A stretch of 64,000 nt of DNA from Aquimarina algicola. Lineage in GTDB: Bacteria > Bacteroidota > Bacteroidia > Flavobacteriales > Flavobacteriaceae. The DNA is taken from contig NZ_VFWZ01000011.1 of NCBI RefSeq assembly GCF_006443095.1, forward strand, positions 186,001-250,000. Reading direction: 5' to 3'. Every line of letters starts with the position of its first letter. Position 1 is the first letter of the stretch. Shown piece by piece: positions 18,776-28,302 of this stretch. The notes beneath the pieces were generated by a model. It was given only the letters and a program-made list of their open reading frames with translations. It did no database searches and had not been told where the DNA came from. The position numbers were made by a program, and so were the translations under genes.

Positions 18776-19882
18776 CTACAAATTATCAATTACTTCGCTT
18801 AGTCTTTTGGTGATTTCTTGTATCTCTCCTACTCCATCTACACCAAAATATCGGTCCCTTTTTTGATAATAATTCTTTAAGATCGCTGTTTCATCGTAAT
18901 ATACTTTTATTCTGTTACGAATAATACTTTCATCTGCATCATCTGGTCGACCTGAAGTTTTTCCTCTTTCGAGTAATCGTTGTACCAACACCTCATCTTC
19001 AACTTCGAGAGCAACCATTGCACTTACTTCAGAATTCTTTGACTCTAGTAATTTTGATAAAGAATCTGCCTGAGCTTCTGTTCTAGGAAATCCATCAAAA
19101 ATAAATCCCTTTGCATCCGGATTTTTATCCACTTCTGTACTAAGCATATCTATAGTAACCTCATCAGGCACAAGTTGTCCTTTGTCGATATATGATTTTG
19201 CCAGAGTACCTAGCTCTGTTTGATTTTTTATATTGTATCTAAATACATCTCCCGTAGAGATATGTACCAGATCATATTTTTGTTTTAAAACTTCTGCTTG
19301 TGTTCCTTTTCCTGCACCCGGAGGGCCAAATAACACTAAATTTGTCATGCGGTTAGATTTTAATTGATAAACAGTGGTAAGATTTCTTCCTAATCCATCA
19401 TAATCGAGACCATATCCAACAATAAATAAATTAGGGATTTCTATACCTATATACTCTATATTAATTTGTTTTGTATAAGCTTCGGGTTTGAAAAACAATG
19501 TGGCTATCTTACAAGCTTTACATCCTTTGTCTAATAATAGTATAGATAATTCTTCTATTGTAGTACCCGTATCGACAATATCTTCTATAATCACTACAGT
19601 TCTTCCCTCAACCTCTTCATTTAGACCTATTAATTCCTTTACCTGATTTGTTGTTTTAGTCCCTTCATAAGAAGATAATTTAATAAAACTCACCTCACAG
19701 TCATAGTTGAATCGTTTAATTACTTCTGAAGCAAACATAAAAGCACCATTCAAAACCACTAAAAATAAAGGCTTTTGATCAGCAAGATCTTTATTAAGAT
19801 TAAAAGCTAGAGTATCTATGGCAGATGTAATTTTATCTTCAGTAATAAAGGGAACAAAGTCTAAGTCATGAAGCCTTATCAT
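18776..19882 (-). CDS. adk: Fusion of hypoxanthine phosphoribosyltransferase and adenylate kinase
   Basis: This 368-residue protein joins two purine enzymes. Residues 1 to about 175 form a type I phosphoribosyltransferase of the HPRT kind, with the PRPP loop VVIIEDIVDTGTT and the FIKLSSYEGTKTT and GLDYDGLGRNLTTVY segments. From Met179, MTNLVLFGPPGAGKGTQ begins a complete short-type adenylate kinase without LID insertion, with GFIFDGFPRT and RLLERGKTSGRPDD. HPRT salvages hypoxanthine or guanine to IMP or GMP, and Adk balances AMP, ADP and ATP. The internal Met at position 19348 (minus strand) could also serve as a separate Adk start. The downstream obg gene follows closely. I infer bifunctionality because the key motifs of both domains look intact. 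Confidence 0.95.
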   Translation of the reverse strand: MIRLHDLDFVPFITEDKITSAIDTLAFNLNKDLADQKPLFLVVLNGAFMFASEVIKRFNYDCEVSFIKLSSYEGTKTTNQVKELIGLNEEVEGRTVVIIEDIVDTGTTIEELSILLLDKGCKACKIATLFFKPEAYTKQINIEYIGIEIPNLFIVGYGLDYDGLGRNLTTVYQLKSNRMTNLVLFGPPGAGKGTQAEVLKQKYDLVHISTGDVFRYNIKNQTELGTLAKSYIDKGQLVPDEVTIDMLSTEVDKNPDAKGFIFDGFPRTEAQADSLSKLLESKNSEVSAMVALEVEDEVLVQRLLERGKTSGRPDDADESIIRNRIKVYYDETAILKNYYQKRDRYFGVDGVGEIQEITKRLSEVIDNL

Positions 19883-20150
19883 ATATTTTGAAAGAAGTAT
19901 TGTATTTTTAATCTAAAGGCGCAAAGATAATAATTAGAAACGAGCCTAACTAAGATTTGTTTCTGTAAGCCAAAATATTATACCTAAAGTTAGTAAAACC
20001 TCCATATTTATATCCTTAAACCCAAAAAAACAATACCTATTAGGCACTTTTATAGTGGCAAACTCAAGTATTTACCCCTCATTAATTATGGTTATTCTTA
20101 GCGAAAAAATTATTTTTGTGTTTTTAAAATTAATTCTGAAAATCCCCGTA

Positions 20151-21308
20151 ATGACAAATTTTTTCTCGTCAGACTTTAAACTTGGTATCTTAGGAGGTGG
20201 TCAATTAGGCAAAATGATGCTATATGACACTAGAAAATATGATATACAAACATATGTATTAGATTCAGATTCTGATGCTCCTTGCAAATTAGCATGTAAT
20301 TATTTTTACCAAGGTAATTTAATGGACTATGAGACGGTATATAATTTCGGAAAAAAAGTAGATGTCCTTACTTTCGAAATAGAAACCGTAAATGTAGATG
20401 CTTTGCTAGCTCTTGAAGAAGAAGGCAAAAAGGTTTACCCTAGTGCAAAAACACTCTCTATAATTCAAAATAAGGGGCGCCAAAAGCTATTTTATAGAGA
20501 ACATAACATTCCGACTTCTGAATTCACTAAATTTTCTAATAAAGCACATCTTACAGAAGGGATCACAAATAATAATATTAAAATCCCATTTGTTTGGAAA
20601 AGCACTCAAGGAGGATATGATGGCAAAGGTGTATCTATTATAAGGTCGGGAGCTGACCTTGCCAAGCTTCCTGATACAGAATGCATTGCCGAAGAGTTAA
20701 TCGATTTCAAAAATGAATTGGCTGTAATTGTAGTGAGAAATCCTAGTGGAGAGATCAAAACTTATCCTGTTGTAGAAATGGAATTTCATCCAGAGGCAAA
20801 TCAAGTTGAGTATGTAATTTGCCCGGCACGTATCGATGCTCAAGTTGCAGAAAAAGCACTAGCAGTAGCTAAAAAAGTTTCTGAAGCCTTTGAACATGTA
20901 GGAATTCTAGCCGTAGAAATGTTCCAGACACAAGACGATAAAATCCTGGTAAATGAAGTTGCACCAAGACCCCATAATAGTGGTCATTACAGTATAGAAG
21001 CAAGTTATACTAATCAATTTGAACAACATATCAGAGCAGTACTTGATTTACCATTGGGAGCTACAGAAAGTAAACTTGGCGGAATTATGGTAAATCTCGT
21101 AGGAGCCGAAGGATATACAGGAGATGTATTATATAAAAACATGGACAAAATCATGAGTATGAAAGGAGTAACCCCTCATATCTATGGTAAAAAGCAAACC
21201 AGACCATTTAGAAAAATGGGGCATGTAACTATAGTACATGAAGATATTAATGAAGCTAGAAAAATTGCAGAAGAAGTAAAAAACACAATTAAAGTTATTA
21301 GCAAATAG
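20151..21308 (+). CDS. purK: N5-carboxyaminoimidazole ribonucleotide synthase (PurK)
   Basis: This is a 385-residue ATP-grasp enzyme of de novo purine synthesis. It carboxylates AIR with bicarbonate and ATP to N5-CAIR. The N-terminal LGILGGGQLGKMML motif is followed by the ATP-grasp core (VWKSTQGGYDGKGVSII) and the metal-binding NEVAPRPHNSGHYSIEA segment. I start at the ATG at 20151 (MTNFFSSDFKLGILGGG); the in-frame extension back to 20055 encodes hydrophobic residues not found in the family. It is followed 72 bp later by purE, which uses its product. Confidence 0.96.
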   Translation: MTNFFSSDFKLGILGGGQLGKMMLYDTRKYDIQTYVLDSDSDAPCKLACNYFYQGNLMDYETVYNFGKKVDVLTFEIETVNVDALLALEEEGKKVYPSAKTLSIIQNKGRQKLFYREHNIPTSEFTKFSNKAHLTEGITNNNIKIPFVWKSTQGGYDGKGVSIIRSGADLAKLPDTECIAEELIDFKNELAVIVVRNPSGEIKTYPVVEMEFHPEANQVEYVICPARIDAQVAEKALAVAKKVSEAFEHVGILAVEMFQTQDDKILVNEVAPRPHNSGHYSIEASYTNQFEQHIRAVLDLPLGATESKLGGIMVNLVGAEGYTGDVLYKNMDKIMSMKGVTPHIYGKKQTRPFRKMGHVTIVHEDINEARKIAEEVKNTIKVISK

Positions 21309-21380
21309 ACATATATTTCGTATCAACAAATATACGTTATGTGATACAATGTAAAAACATCATTTTTTAATTAAAACATC

Positions 21381-21869
21381 ATGAGTAAAGTTGGGATTAT
21401 AATGGGAAGCACAAGTGATATGCCCATTATGGAAAAAGCAATCGAAATATTAAAAAGTTTTGATATCGAAGTTGACGTTGATATTGTTTCTGCGCATCGA
21501 ACTCCAGAAAAATTATTTGATTATGCAAAAAACGCTCATAATCGTGGAATATCAGTTATCATTGCAGGGGCAGGTGGAGCTGCTCACTTACCAGGAATGG
21601 TTGCTTCTCTCTCACCATTACCAGTCATTGGAGTACCTGTAAAATCAAGAAATTCGATTGACGGATGGGATTCTGTACTTTCTATTCTACAAATGCCGGG
21701 CGGGGTTCCTGTTGCCACAGTTGCCCTTGATGGTGCATTGAATGCAGGTATTCTTGCTGCTCAGATTATTGGATCTGGAGACCAGAAGATTCTCGATACA
21801 ATAATTTCTTATAAAGAAGGTCTAAAACAAAAAGTAATAGATGGGGCCAAACAAATAAAGAAGGCATAA
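21381..21869 (+). CDS. purE: N5-carboxyaminoimidazole ribonucleotide mutase (PurE)
   Basis: This 162-residue class I PurE converts N5-CAIR to CAIR in purine synthesis. The family signatures are GIIMGSTSDMPIMEKA at the N terminus, SAHRTPEKLFDYA near residue 40, and IAGAGGAAHLPGMVASLSPLPVIGVP near 65-90. The protein normally forms an octamer. It is the second gene of the purK-purE operon and ends just before a good terminator. Confidence 0.97.
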   Translation: MSKVGIIMGSTSDMPIMEKAIEILKSFDIEVDVDIVSAHRTPEKLFDYAKNAHNRGISVIIAGAGGAAHLPGMVASLSPLPVIGVPVKSRNSIDGWDSVLSILQMPGGVPVATVALDGALNAGILAAQIIGSGDQKILDTIISYKEGLKQKVIDGAKQIKKA

Positions 21870-21870
21870 A

Positions 21871-21898
21871 AAAAGAGCCACCGAGAGGTGACTCTTTT
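21871..21898 (+). terminator. Intrinsic terminator of purKE
   Basis: AAAAGAG-C-CACC pairs with GGTG-A-CTCTTTT across a GAGA tetraloop, with one mismatch. It starts 1 bp after the purE stop codon and ends in T residues. Confidence 0.88.
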
Positions 21899-22336
21899 CA
21901 AATATCAGGTCTTACAAAAGAATATAACAATATTTATTAACCAACTTAAATATATTACACAAAAAAATTCGTTGCAAGACCATTACTCTTAAAACCTGAA
22001 ACAAAGGTAAAACCTTACTTTGATTACACAATAAAAGTAAGGCATAAATATTTCAACTTTTCGATGAAATACATAAAAATAGGATGAAATACATAAATTT
22101 TATTTTTTAGTTTGTTTTTGTGGCTGAAAAAACACACATAAAATTAAAAAAATTGTTAAAAAACGTATTTCAAACCGTAATTAGAAAACAAAAATGTCAA
22201 CTTTGTACAAGTTCTTTTACTTTTTGAGAGTATAATTTCTTGTATCCAGGAACATGGTAAAATCTCAATTCTAAAAAAACATAGTATAATAACTTTTAAT
22301 CCATTTATTTTTACATAAATAAATTTAATATCCAAG
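21899..22336. other. 438-bp intergenic region ahead of the M3 peptidase gene
   Basis: This AT-rich stretch has no convincing ORF or RNA gene. Its only clear structure is the 15-bp direct repeat at 22063-22097, listed separately. Confidence 0.55.
22063..22097. repeat. Exact 15-bp direct repeat with 20-bp period
   Basis: GATGAAATACATAAA occurs at 22063-22077 and again at 22083-22097. The 20-bp period, close to two helical turns, suits a tandem or dimeric DNA-binding protein. It lies 240 bp upstream of the M3 peptidase start. Regulation is inferred from geometry only. Confidence 0.55.
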
Positions 22337-24358
22337 ATGAACAATCCTTTATTAAAATCATTCGACACTGCTCCTTTTTCTAAAATAACACCGGATTTTT
22401 TCTTACCAGCAATAAAAAATGGAATAGAACTCGCCAGAAAAGAGATTAATGCCATTGTAACAAATACAGAAGAACCTAGTTTTGAAAATACAATAGAAGC
22501 ATTAGATTATGCAGGAGAATTATTAGATAGAATCACAAGTTTATTTTTTAACCTTAACAGTGCAGAGACCAACGACGAGATTCAAAAAACAGCTCAGGAA
22601 GCATCTCCTCTCCTATCTGAATTTAGTAATGATATTGCTTTGAACCTTGATTTATTTAAAAAAATTGAACTTGTTTATAACACTAGAGATCAACTCAACC
22701 TTACACCAGAACAATACCAACTGCTAGAAAAACGATACAAATCTTTCTCTAGAAATGGTGCTAATCTTACAGATGATAAAAAAGAAAAACTGAGAGAAAT
22801 TGATAAAGAGTTATCTCTTGCCAGTCTAAAATTTGGTGAAAATGTATTGGCTGAAACTAATAAATTTGAGATGCTACTCACTAATGAAGCAGATTTATCA
22901 GGATTGCCAGAAGGTGCCAAAGAAGCAGCAAAAGCAATGGCAGAAGCAAAAGATATGCAAGGATGGTTAATTACACTAGATTACCCTAGTTATATTCCTT
23001 TTATAACATATGCTGATAATAGAGCGCTTCGTAAAAAATTAGCTCTTGCCTTTGGTTCTAAAAGTTTTCATAATGATGAATTAGATAATCAGGATATTGT
23101 ATTAAAAATCGCAAACTTAAGACATCAACGTGCTTTATTGTTAGGATATACATCTCATGCAAACTATGTTTTAGAAGAACGAATGGCAGAGACCCCCGAA
23201 AAAGTATTTTCATTTTTGAATGAAATACTTGAAAAAGCAAAACCTGCAGCAGAACGAGAATTTAAGCAATTAGAAGCTTTTGCTAAAGAATTAGATGGTA
23301 TTGACCAATTACAAAAATGGGATGGAGCCTACTATTCTGAAAAATTAAAACAAAAACTGTTTGATCTAGATGACGAAAAACTAAAACCCTATTTCAAACT
23401 AGAAAATGTTATTGATGGAGTTTTTACTATTGCTTCAAAACTTTTTGGACTTCAGTTCAAAGAGAATACTACTGTTGATTTATATCATGAAGAAGTAAAA
23501 ACATACGATGTAACGGATACAAATGGTAGTTATATCGCATTATTTTACGCAGATTTTCATCCCAGACCCGGTAAAAGAAACGGAGCATGGATGACTTCTT
23601 ACAAACCGCAAATGGTAAAGAATAGTGAAAATATAAGACCACATGTATCAATCGTTTGTAATTTTACGAAACCGACTCCAAGTAAACCATCTTTACTCAC
23701 ATTTAATGAAGTAACTACATTATTTCATGAATTCGGACATGCACTGCATGGCATGCTTGCCAATACTACATATCCGGGACTATCAGGCACAAGTGTGTAT
23801 TGGGATTTTGTAGAGCTTCCTAGTCAAGTGATGGAGAATTGGTGTTATGAACAAGAAGCATTAGAATTGTTTGCCAAGCATTATGAAACCGGAGAAGTAA
23901 TCCCAATGGAACTTATACAAAAGATTAAAGAATCTGCTACCTTTATGGAAGGCATGGCAACACTACGGCAATTAAGTTTTGGATTACTCGATATGTCTTG
24001 GCATGCACAAGACCCAAGCAATATTAAAAATGTAAAAGAGCACGAAAAAAAGACATTTGAAACAACATCTCTATACCCCGATGTAGCAGAAAATTGTATG
24101 AGTACAGCTTTTTCTCACATCTTTCAAGGAGGATATTCTGCCGGATACTATTCTTATAAATGGGCAGAAGTATTGGACGCAGATGCTTTTGATTATTTTA
24201 AAGAAAATGGAATTTTTAATGCAGAAATAGCAGCAAAATTCAAAGAACATGTTTTATCAAAAGGAGGTACAGAAAACCCAATGACACTTTATAAAAGGTT
24301 TAGAGGAAAAGAGCCTAAACCAGAAGCATTACTAAAAAGAGCAGGGTTAATAAAATAA
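22337..24358 (+). CDS. M3 family metallopeptidase (Dcp / oligopeptidase A type)
   Basis: The 673-residue product is a zinc oligopeptidase of the M3A family related to peptidyl-dipeptidase Dcp and oligopeptidase A. The catalytic motif is LFHEFGHALHGML near residue 465 (HExxH), with the third ligand Glu in the downstream QVMENWCYEQEAL helix. The C terminus ends FRGKEPKPEALLKRAGL, typical of Dcp-like enzymes. No signal peptide is seen, so it should degrade short peptides in the cytoplasm. It forms a single transcription unit. Confidence 0.95.
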   Translation: MNNPLLKSFDTAPFSKITPDFFLPAIKNGIELARKEINAIVTNTEEPSFENTIEALDYAGELLDRITSLFFNLNSAETNDEIQKTAQEASPLLSEFSNDIALNLDLFKKIELVYNTRDQLNLTPEQYQLLEKRYKSFSRNGANLTDDKKEKLREIDKELSLASLKFGENVLAETNKFEMLLTNEADLSGLPEGAKEAAKAMAEAKDMQGWLITLDYPSYIPFITYADNRALRKKLALAFGSKSFHNDELDNQDIVLKIANLRHQRALLLGYTSHANYVLEERMAETPEKVFSFLNEILEKAKPAAEREFKQLEAFAKELDGIDQLQKWDGAYYSEKLKQKLFDLDDEKLKPYFKLENVIDGVFTIASKLFGLQFKENTTVDLYHEEVKTYDVTDTNGSYIALFYADFHPRPGKRNGAWMTSYKPQMVKNSENIRPHVSIVCNFTKPTPSKPSLLTFNEVTTLFHEFGHALHGMLANTTYPGLSGTSVYWDFVELPSQVMENWCYEQEALELFAKHYETGEVIPMELIQKIKESATFMEGMATLRQLSFGLLDMSWHAQDPSNIKNVKEHEKKTFETTSLYPDVAENCMSTAFSHIFQGGYSAGYYSYKWAEVLDADAFDYFKENGIFNAEIAAKFKEHVLSKGGTENPMTLYKRFRGKEPKPEALLKRAGLIK

Positions 24359-24459
24359 TCTACCTTATAGGCTTGCATCTAGTTAGAAAATAATTTTGAC
24401 ACAGAAACAAGTCACGTGGTATTTAGATCTAGATAATCGAGTAAAAAAGTATTTATACT

Positions 24460-24489
24460 AAAAAGTCGGGAGAATTTTCCCGACTTTTT
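24460..24489. terminator. Bidirectional intrinsic terminator
   Basis: AAAAAGTCGGGA (24460-24471) pairs with TCCCGACTTTTT (24478-24489), with A and T tracts on both sides. It lies between the convergent M3 and M28 peptidase genes and can serve both. Confidence 0.92.
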
Positions 24490-24506
24490 GCATGTTGCCT
24501 ATCTGA

Positions 24507-26675
24507 TTATTTTTTAATCATTTGCTTGGTATAGCTATTTGAACCTTCAAAAAATGTCAGGAAATATGTGCCTGAAGCAAATTCTGAAACATTAATTTGA
24601 GTAGACTGTTTTTCTAGTTTTACTTCTTTTATGATATTTCCTTTTATATCGAGTATCATAATCATGCCTGATTTCCATAATCCATTATTAACTGTTATGG
24701 TCACAGTAGCTTGATCTACGGGATTAGGATAAAAATCAATTAAAGCATCATCATTTGTAAGCTTTTTTGCCAAAGTAGTACTCAAAGTAGATCCACAGGC
24801 TCCTATCCTATTCCAATTATTATTTGCTGTTCTTTCATATAAACTACCTTGAAAAGTTACACGATCGCCCGGTTGATAATTTACAGAAGAATTATAAGGA
24901 CTAACTCCATCACAAATATCCGTATTCCCACCAGAAGTTTCAAAAACTTCAACTTCATCAATAGCAACATCACCTTGCCAACTATTTCCCGTTACCGTAT
25001 TAAACCGAACTTGTGCTATGTTTCCTATGTAAGAAGCCAGATTAATTGTAGCGGTTTGCCAGTTATTTCCCTGAGCCCCGGTTTTTGAAAAAACATTAGT
25101 CCAACTATTTCCATTATCTGTACTCACCTCTACAGAAAGGCTTCCGATTGCGTTCCCAACCATATGATACTTAAAACTTAACGTTGCTTGAGATGCACTC
25201 GTAAGGTCAAGACATGGAGAAGTAATGATCGCCCTTTTATTAGGAAAGCCTGAACCGTTACCCGAAGCTTCTACATAGATATAAGATGATCCTTCTATTG
25301 CACTGGCAGGTCCTGTACCATTAGATGGGGTTCCATTTGAGTCAACGGTCCAATTTAAATCATCAGAAGTAGACTGTGACCATAAGTTTATAGAACCTTC
25401 AAACCCTTCTTGGTATGGAAAAACAGATACTGTAGAGGCGCATTGGTTTCCACCACCTGTAGAGCTAACACCATTTCCTATCTCTATAAGATATTCTAAT
25501 GCCAATTTGGCAAATTTAGCCGAATGTGTAGCATTAGGTGTTGGAGAACGATCAAAAGTATCTCTTGTCGTATGGATATTAGGATTACTCTCTCGAAAAG
25601 AGGCCTCAAATGGGAAAGCTACATCATATCCTTGTTGAGCCCAGCTATAATGATCAGAACAACCATAATTACAACTCGAAGTTCCGTATGTAATTTTATG
25701 TACGCCCGATGCATTATAATAATCCATTAATTGGATCAGAAAGTTATTAAGAGCATCGTCATTATATGAATCTGTAGAGATATATACATCATTTACAGAA
25801 CCTTTATAATTTGTCATATCTAGCTGCATGTAGCTTACAACATTTACATTGCGTGCTTTGTAATCCTCAGCGATTTCTTTTGACCCTCTTAGCCCTACTT
25901 CTTCTGCTGCAAAGGCCATAAACTCCATCGTTCTTTTAGGTTTGAAATCCACAGAAAATAATACTCTGGCCGCTTCTGTAATAGTAGAGATACCAGACGC
26001 ATTATCATCTGCTCCCGGAGCATTTGTTGTTGTATTTCCTCTGGCAGTCGAATCTATATGACCACCGATTATAACAAATTCGTCAGGTTTTTCAGTTCCT
26101 TCTATTGTCATGATGAGAGAAGGCATGTTCGTACTTTGGTGATTTACTATTCTTATGCTAACATCGCTACGTCCTGCTGCGAGACTTTCCCATTTGGTTT
26201 TAAGATCAAGTACTGCTCTTCTGGCACTACTTGTAGTGTGATAACGAGTACCATAATCCTCAAGTTCTTGTATTTGCGTGGCAATATTCAAATTGTCAAC
26301 CAAATCAATACACCTTCTTACCAAATTGTCTTGGGTGATTGAGTATCGTGAACTTTGTTTGTTATAAGATTTCATATTTACATTCTCAATCGATTTGAGT
26401 GCAGCCTGTTGAGAACTTTCATAAATAAACCCAGGACCATGAACTAACACTTTATGATGTAGTTCTTCTGCAGCATCATGGCTAAGTAGAACTGCACTAT
26501 AACCATTCTTAGAATTAATAATCTTAATATCTTCTGGATGGCTAGATTTTAACCCATTGGCATCTTGTGTCTGCATTGTTGCAAAAAACATGTCAGTACG
26601 ATCTTGTGCATAATTGTAGTTGAACAGCAGTAGAAATAGCATTACTGCCAGAGTGATTTGATTTGAATTTTTCAT
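24507..26675 (-). CDS. T9SS-secreted M28 family aminopeptidase with accessory domains
   Basis: This 722-residue secreted zinc peptidase has a signal peptide (ITLAVMLFLLLFNYNYAQ), a propeptide-like region, and an M28 catalytic domain at about residues 150-400. The zinc ligands are visible: His in GGHIDSTARG, Asp in GADDNASG, Glu-Glu in FAAEEVGLRG, Asp in YMQLDMTN and His in GCSDHYSW. A MAM/jelly-roll-like domain follows (FPYQEGFEGSINLW...DEVEVFE), then a small chitin-binding-like CBM5/12 segment (YNSSVNYQPGDRVTFQGSLY). The last 75 residues (DFYPNPVDQATVTI...) are a type A sorting domain for the type IX secretion system. It should be released or attached at the cell surface and feed on extracellular protein. 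Confidence 0.95.
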   Translation of the reverse strand: MKNSNQITLAVMLFLLLFNYNYAQDRTDMFFATMQTQDANGLKSSHPEDIKIINSKNGYSAVLLSHDAAEELHHKVLVHGPGFIYESSQQAALKSIENVNMKSYNKQSSRYSITQDNLVRRCIDLVDNLNIATQIQELEDYGTRYHTTSSARRAVLDLKTKWESLAAGRSDVSIRIVNHQSTNMPSLIMTIEGTEKPDEFVIIGGHIDSTARGNTTTNAPGADDNASGISTITEAARVLFSVDFKPKRTMEFMAFAAEEVGLRGSKEIAEDYKARNVNVVSYMQLDMTNYKGSVNDVYISTDSYNDDALNNFLIQLMDYYNASGVHKITYGTSSCNYGCSDHYSWAQQGYDVAFPFEASFRESNPNIHTTRDTFDRSPTPNATHSAKFAKLALEYLIEIGNGVSSTGGGNQCASTVSVFPYQEGFEGSINLWSQSTSDDLNWTVDSNGTPSNGTGPASAIEGSSYIYVEASGNGSGFPNKRAIITSPCLDLTSASQATLSFKYHMVGNAIGSLSVEVSTDNGNSWTNVFSKTGAQGNNWQTATINLASYIGNIAQVRFNTVTGNSWQGDVAIDEVEVFETSGGNTDICDGVSPYNSSVNYQPGDRVTFQGSLYERTANNNWNRIGACGSTLSTTLAKKLTNDDALIDFYPNPVDQATVTITVNNGLWKSGMIMILDIKGNIIKEVKLEKQSTQINVSEFASGTYFLTFFEGSNSYTKQMIKK

Positions 26676-26792
26676 TTTTTAAGAGTTTGCATTATTAGCC
26701 TTAACTTACACAAAATCAGTTGTTATATAAAATGGATTATCCTCAAAATAATAACTGTTAAAGCTCATCTAAAAAATAAATTATTATTTAAT

Positions 26793-26833
26793 TTTCAATA
26801 TTTTTTGAAAGTTTGAAATTTTTAATATATTTG
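26793..26833 (+). promoter_or_regulatory. Promoter of the GbsR operon overlapped by a palindrome
   Basis: TTTG at 26804-26807 and TATATTTG at 26826-26833 are 18 bp apart, a good Bacteroidota promoter. An inverted repeat with 6-bp arms (TTTCAA-N6-TTGAAA, 26793-26810) covers the -33 element, and a second imperfect one (TTCAATACAAGTTGAA) lies downstream near 26843. These are candidate autoregulatory sites for the GbsR protein; that is inference. Confidence 0.55.
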
Positions 26834-26886
26834 TAATATCAATTTCAATACAAGTTGAATATTTAAGAATTAAAAACAATTTGGTT

Positions 26887-27390
26887 ATGAATTATGAAGA
26901 AGCAAAAAATAAATTTATTTCTACTTGGGGGTCTTTAGGTACTTTGTGGGGTATAAATAAAGCAATGGCCCAAATCCATGCTTTACTCATGATCTCTCCA
27001 GAACCTCTTTCTATGGAAGATATTATGGAACAGCTTCAAATCTCAAGAGGAAATACCAGTATGAATTTGAGACAGCTCATGGATTGGGGTATTGTTTTTA
27101 AAGAAAATAAAATGGGAGAACGCAAGGAGTATTTTACTTCAGAAAAAGATGTACAAGAACTTGCAAGACAAATCGCAAAAGAAAGAAGTAGAAGAGAGCT
27201 AAAACCTACTATAAAAGTATTAAACGAGGTATCTAATTTACAAGAAGATGGTACTCCTGAGACTAAAGAATTAATCAAGCAGACAAAAGCTTTACATGAT
27301 ATGGCTGATACATTAGATACATTGATGAATAAAGTTATCGGTCACGATCACAATTGGATTACAAAAGCACTAGTAAAACTTATCAAATAA
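26887..27390 (+). CDS. GbsR/MarR family transcriptional regulator
   Basis: This 167-residue winged-helix regulator is of the GbsR type. The N terminus WGSLGTLWGINKAMAQIHALLM is followed by a winged helix (MEDIMEQLQISRGNTSMNLRQLMDWGIVFK) and the wing (GERKEYFTSEKDV). A helical dimerisation tail completes it. GbsR in Bacillus controls glycine betaine synthesis, but related flavobacterial proteins control varied targets. I take the ATG at 26887 rather than a TTG two codons earlier. It is first in a five-gene co-oriented run to 30101, and it probably regulates that run and itself. Confidence 0.92.
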   Translation: MNYEEAKNKFISTWGSLGTLWGINKAMAQIHALLMISPEPLSMEDIMEQLQISRGNTSMNLRQLMDWGIVFKENKMGERKEYFTSEKDVQELARQIAKERSRRELKPTIKVLNEVSNLQEDGTPETKELIKQTKALHDMADTLDTLMNKVIGHDHNWITKALVKLIK

Positions 27391-27480
27391 TATATATAAC
27401 AACATTGTATAAATAAGGAGAGCTCATTCTTCTTTTTATTTTAAATTAAGATTTCAATTTTTTCTGAAAATTCAAAAATT

Positions 27481-27834
27481 ATGAATTTAAACTTGATAGG
27501 ATATAGTATTTATACATTGATAACAGCTGTTATCATTATAAGAGTAGGTGCAATTTGTTATCATAATGGAAATATTTTTGTAGCTAATCTTGTTCCAAAT
27601 GACAAAGAATTTTGCGTACGGGTAAACAAACTCTTATTGATTGGTTATTACTTATTTAACCTTGGATATGCAGTCATCTCTTTTTCAAAATGGCCTATCA
27701 TAAACACAGTTACACATATGACAGAGGTTATCTGTTATCGATCAGCAATCATAATCTGTTTACTTGCAGGTTTACACTATTTCAACATATTCTGGATTTC
27801 AAAATTTATAAAAACATTTAAAACAACAATCTAA
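27481..27834 (+). CDS. Small membrane protein, paralogue of the next gene
   Basis: I recognise no family. This 117-residue protein has three hydrophobic segments (residues about 5-25, 55-75 and 90-108). It aligns with the product of the following gene over its first 70 residues: IGY-IY near the start, a central NG-x-x-F and the shared YYLFNLGYA / FYLLNIGWA helix. The two look like products of an ancient duplication and could form a heteromeric membrane assembly. It is the second gene of the GbsR operon, 90 bp after the regulator and 12 bp before its paralogue. Confidence 0.82.
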   Translation: MNLNLIGYSIYTLITAVIIIRVGAICYHNGNIFVANLVPNDKEFCVRVNKLLLIGYYLFNLGYAVISFSKWPIINTVTHMTEVICYRSAIIICLLAGLHYFNIFWISKFIKTFKTTI

Positions 27835-27846
27835 ATTCTACATATT

Positions 27847-28260
27847 ATGGAAACTTCAAAAATTTTTATCGGTTACCTTATTTATTTACCTATAACCATC
27901 ACATTAACTTTTTTTGTATCAAAAACATTGTTTAAAAACGGCAGGACATTTATGATCGATATTTTTAAAGGAAAAGAAGATATTGCATTAGCTACAAATC
28001 GATTGTTTGAAGTTGGTTTTTATCTTCTAAACATTGGTTGGGCACTATTAATTCTCAAAATAGACAGTGAGGATTTTCAAAACACATACCAAAATCTTGT
28101 AGAAACATTAAGTACAAAAATCGGAGGATTCTCTATTTATTTGGGCATCATGTTATTTTTTAATTTAATGTTATTCTTCAGAGGGCGAAAAAGAGCTAAT
28201 AAAGCTAATTATGTGAACCAACAACGTAACAACCCAAACAACCCGCAAGTAAGGCTTTAG
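27847..28260 (+). CDS. Small membrane protein, paralogue of the preceding gene
   Basis: This 137-residue membrane protein of unknown function starts METSKIFIGYLIYLPITITLTFF. It shares its layout with the neighbour upstream: an N-terminal membrane helix, the NGRTFM motif, FEVGFYLLNIGWALLIL, and a third hydrophobic stretch near 100-120. It adds a basic, Asn/Gln-rich cytoplasmic tail (RGRKRANKANYVNQQRNNPN) absent from its partner. The spacing implies co-translation from one transcript. No enzymatic residues stand out. Confidence 0.82.
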   Translation: METSKIFIGYLIYLPITITLTFFVSKTLFKNGRTFMIDIFKGKEDIALATNRLFEVGFYLLNIGWALLILKIDSEDFQNTYQNLVETLSTKIGGFSIYLGIMLFFNLMLFFRGRKRANKANYVNQQRNNPNNPQVRL

Positions 28261-28302
28261 TTACTTACTATTTCCTTTTTATAATTTCTAAAAAATATCA
28301 CT

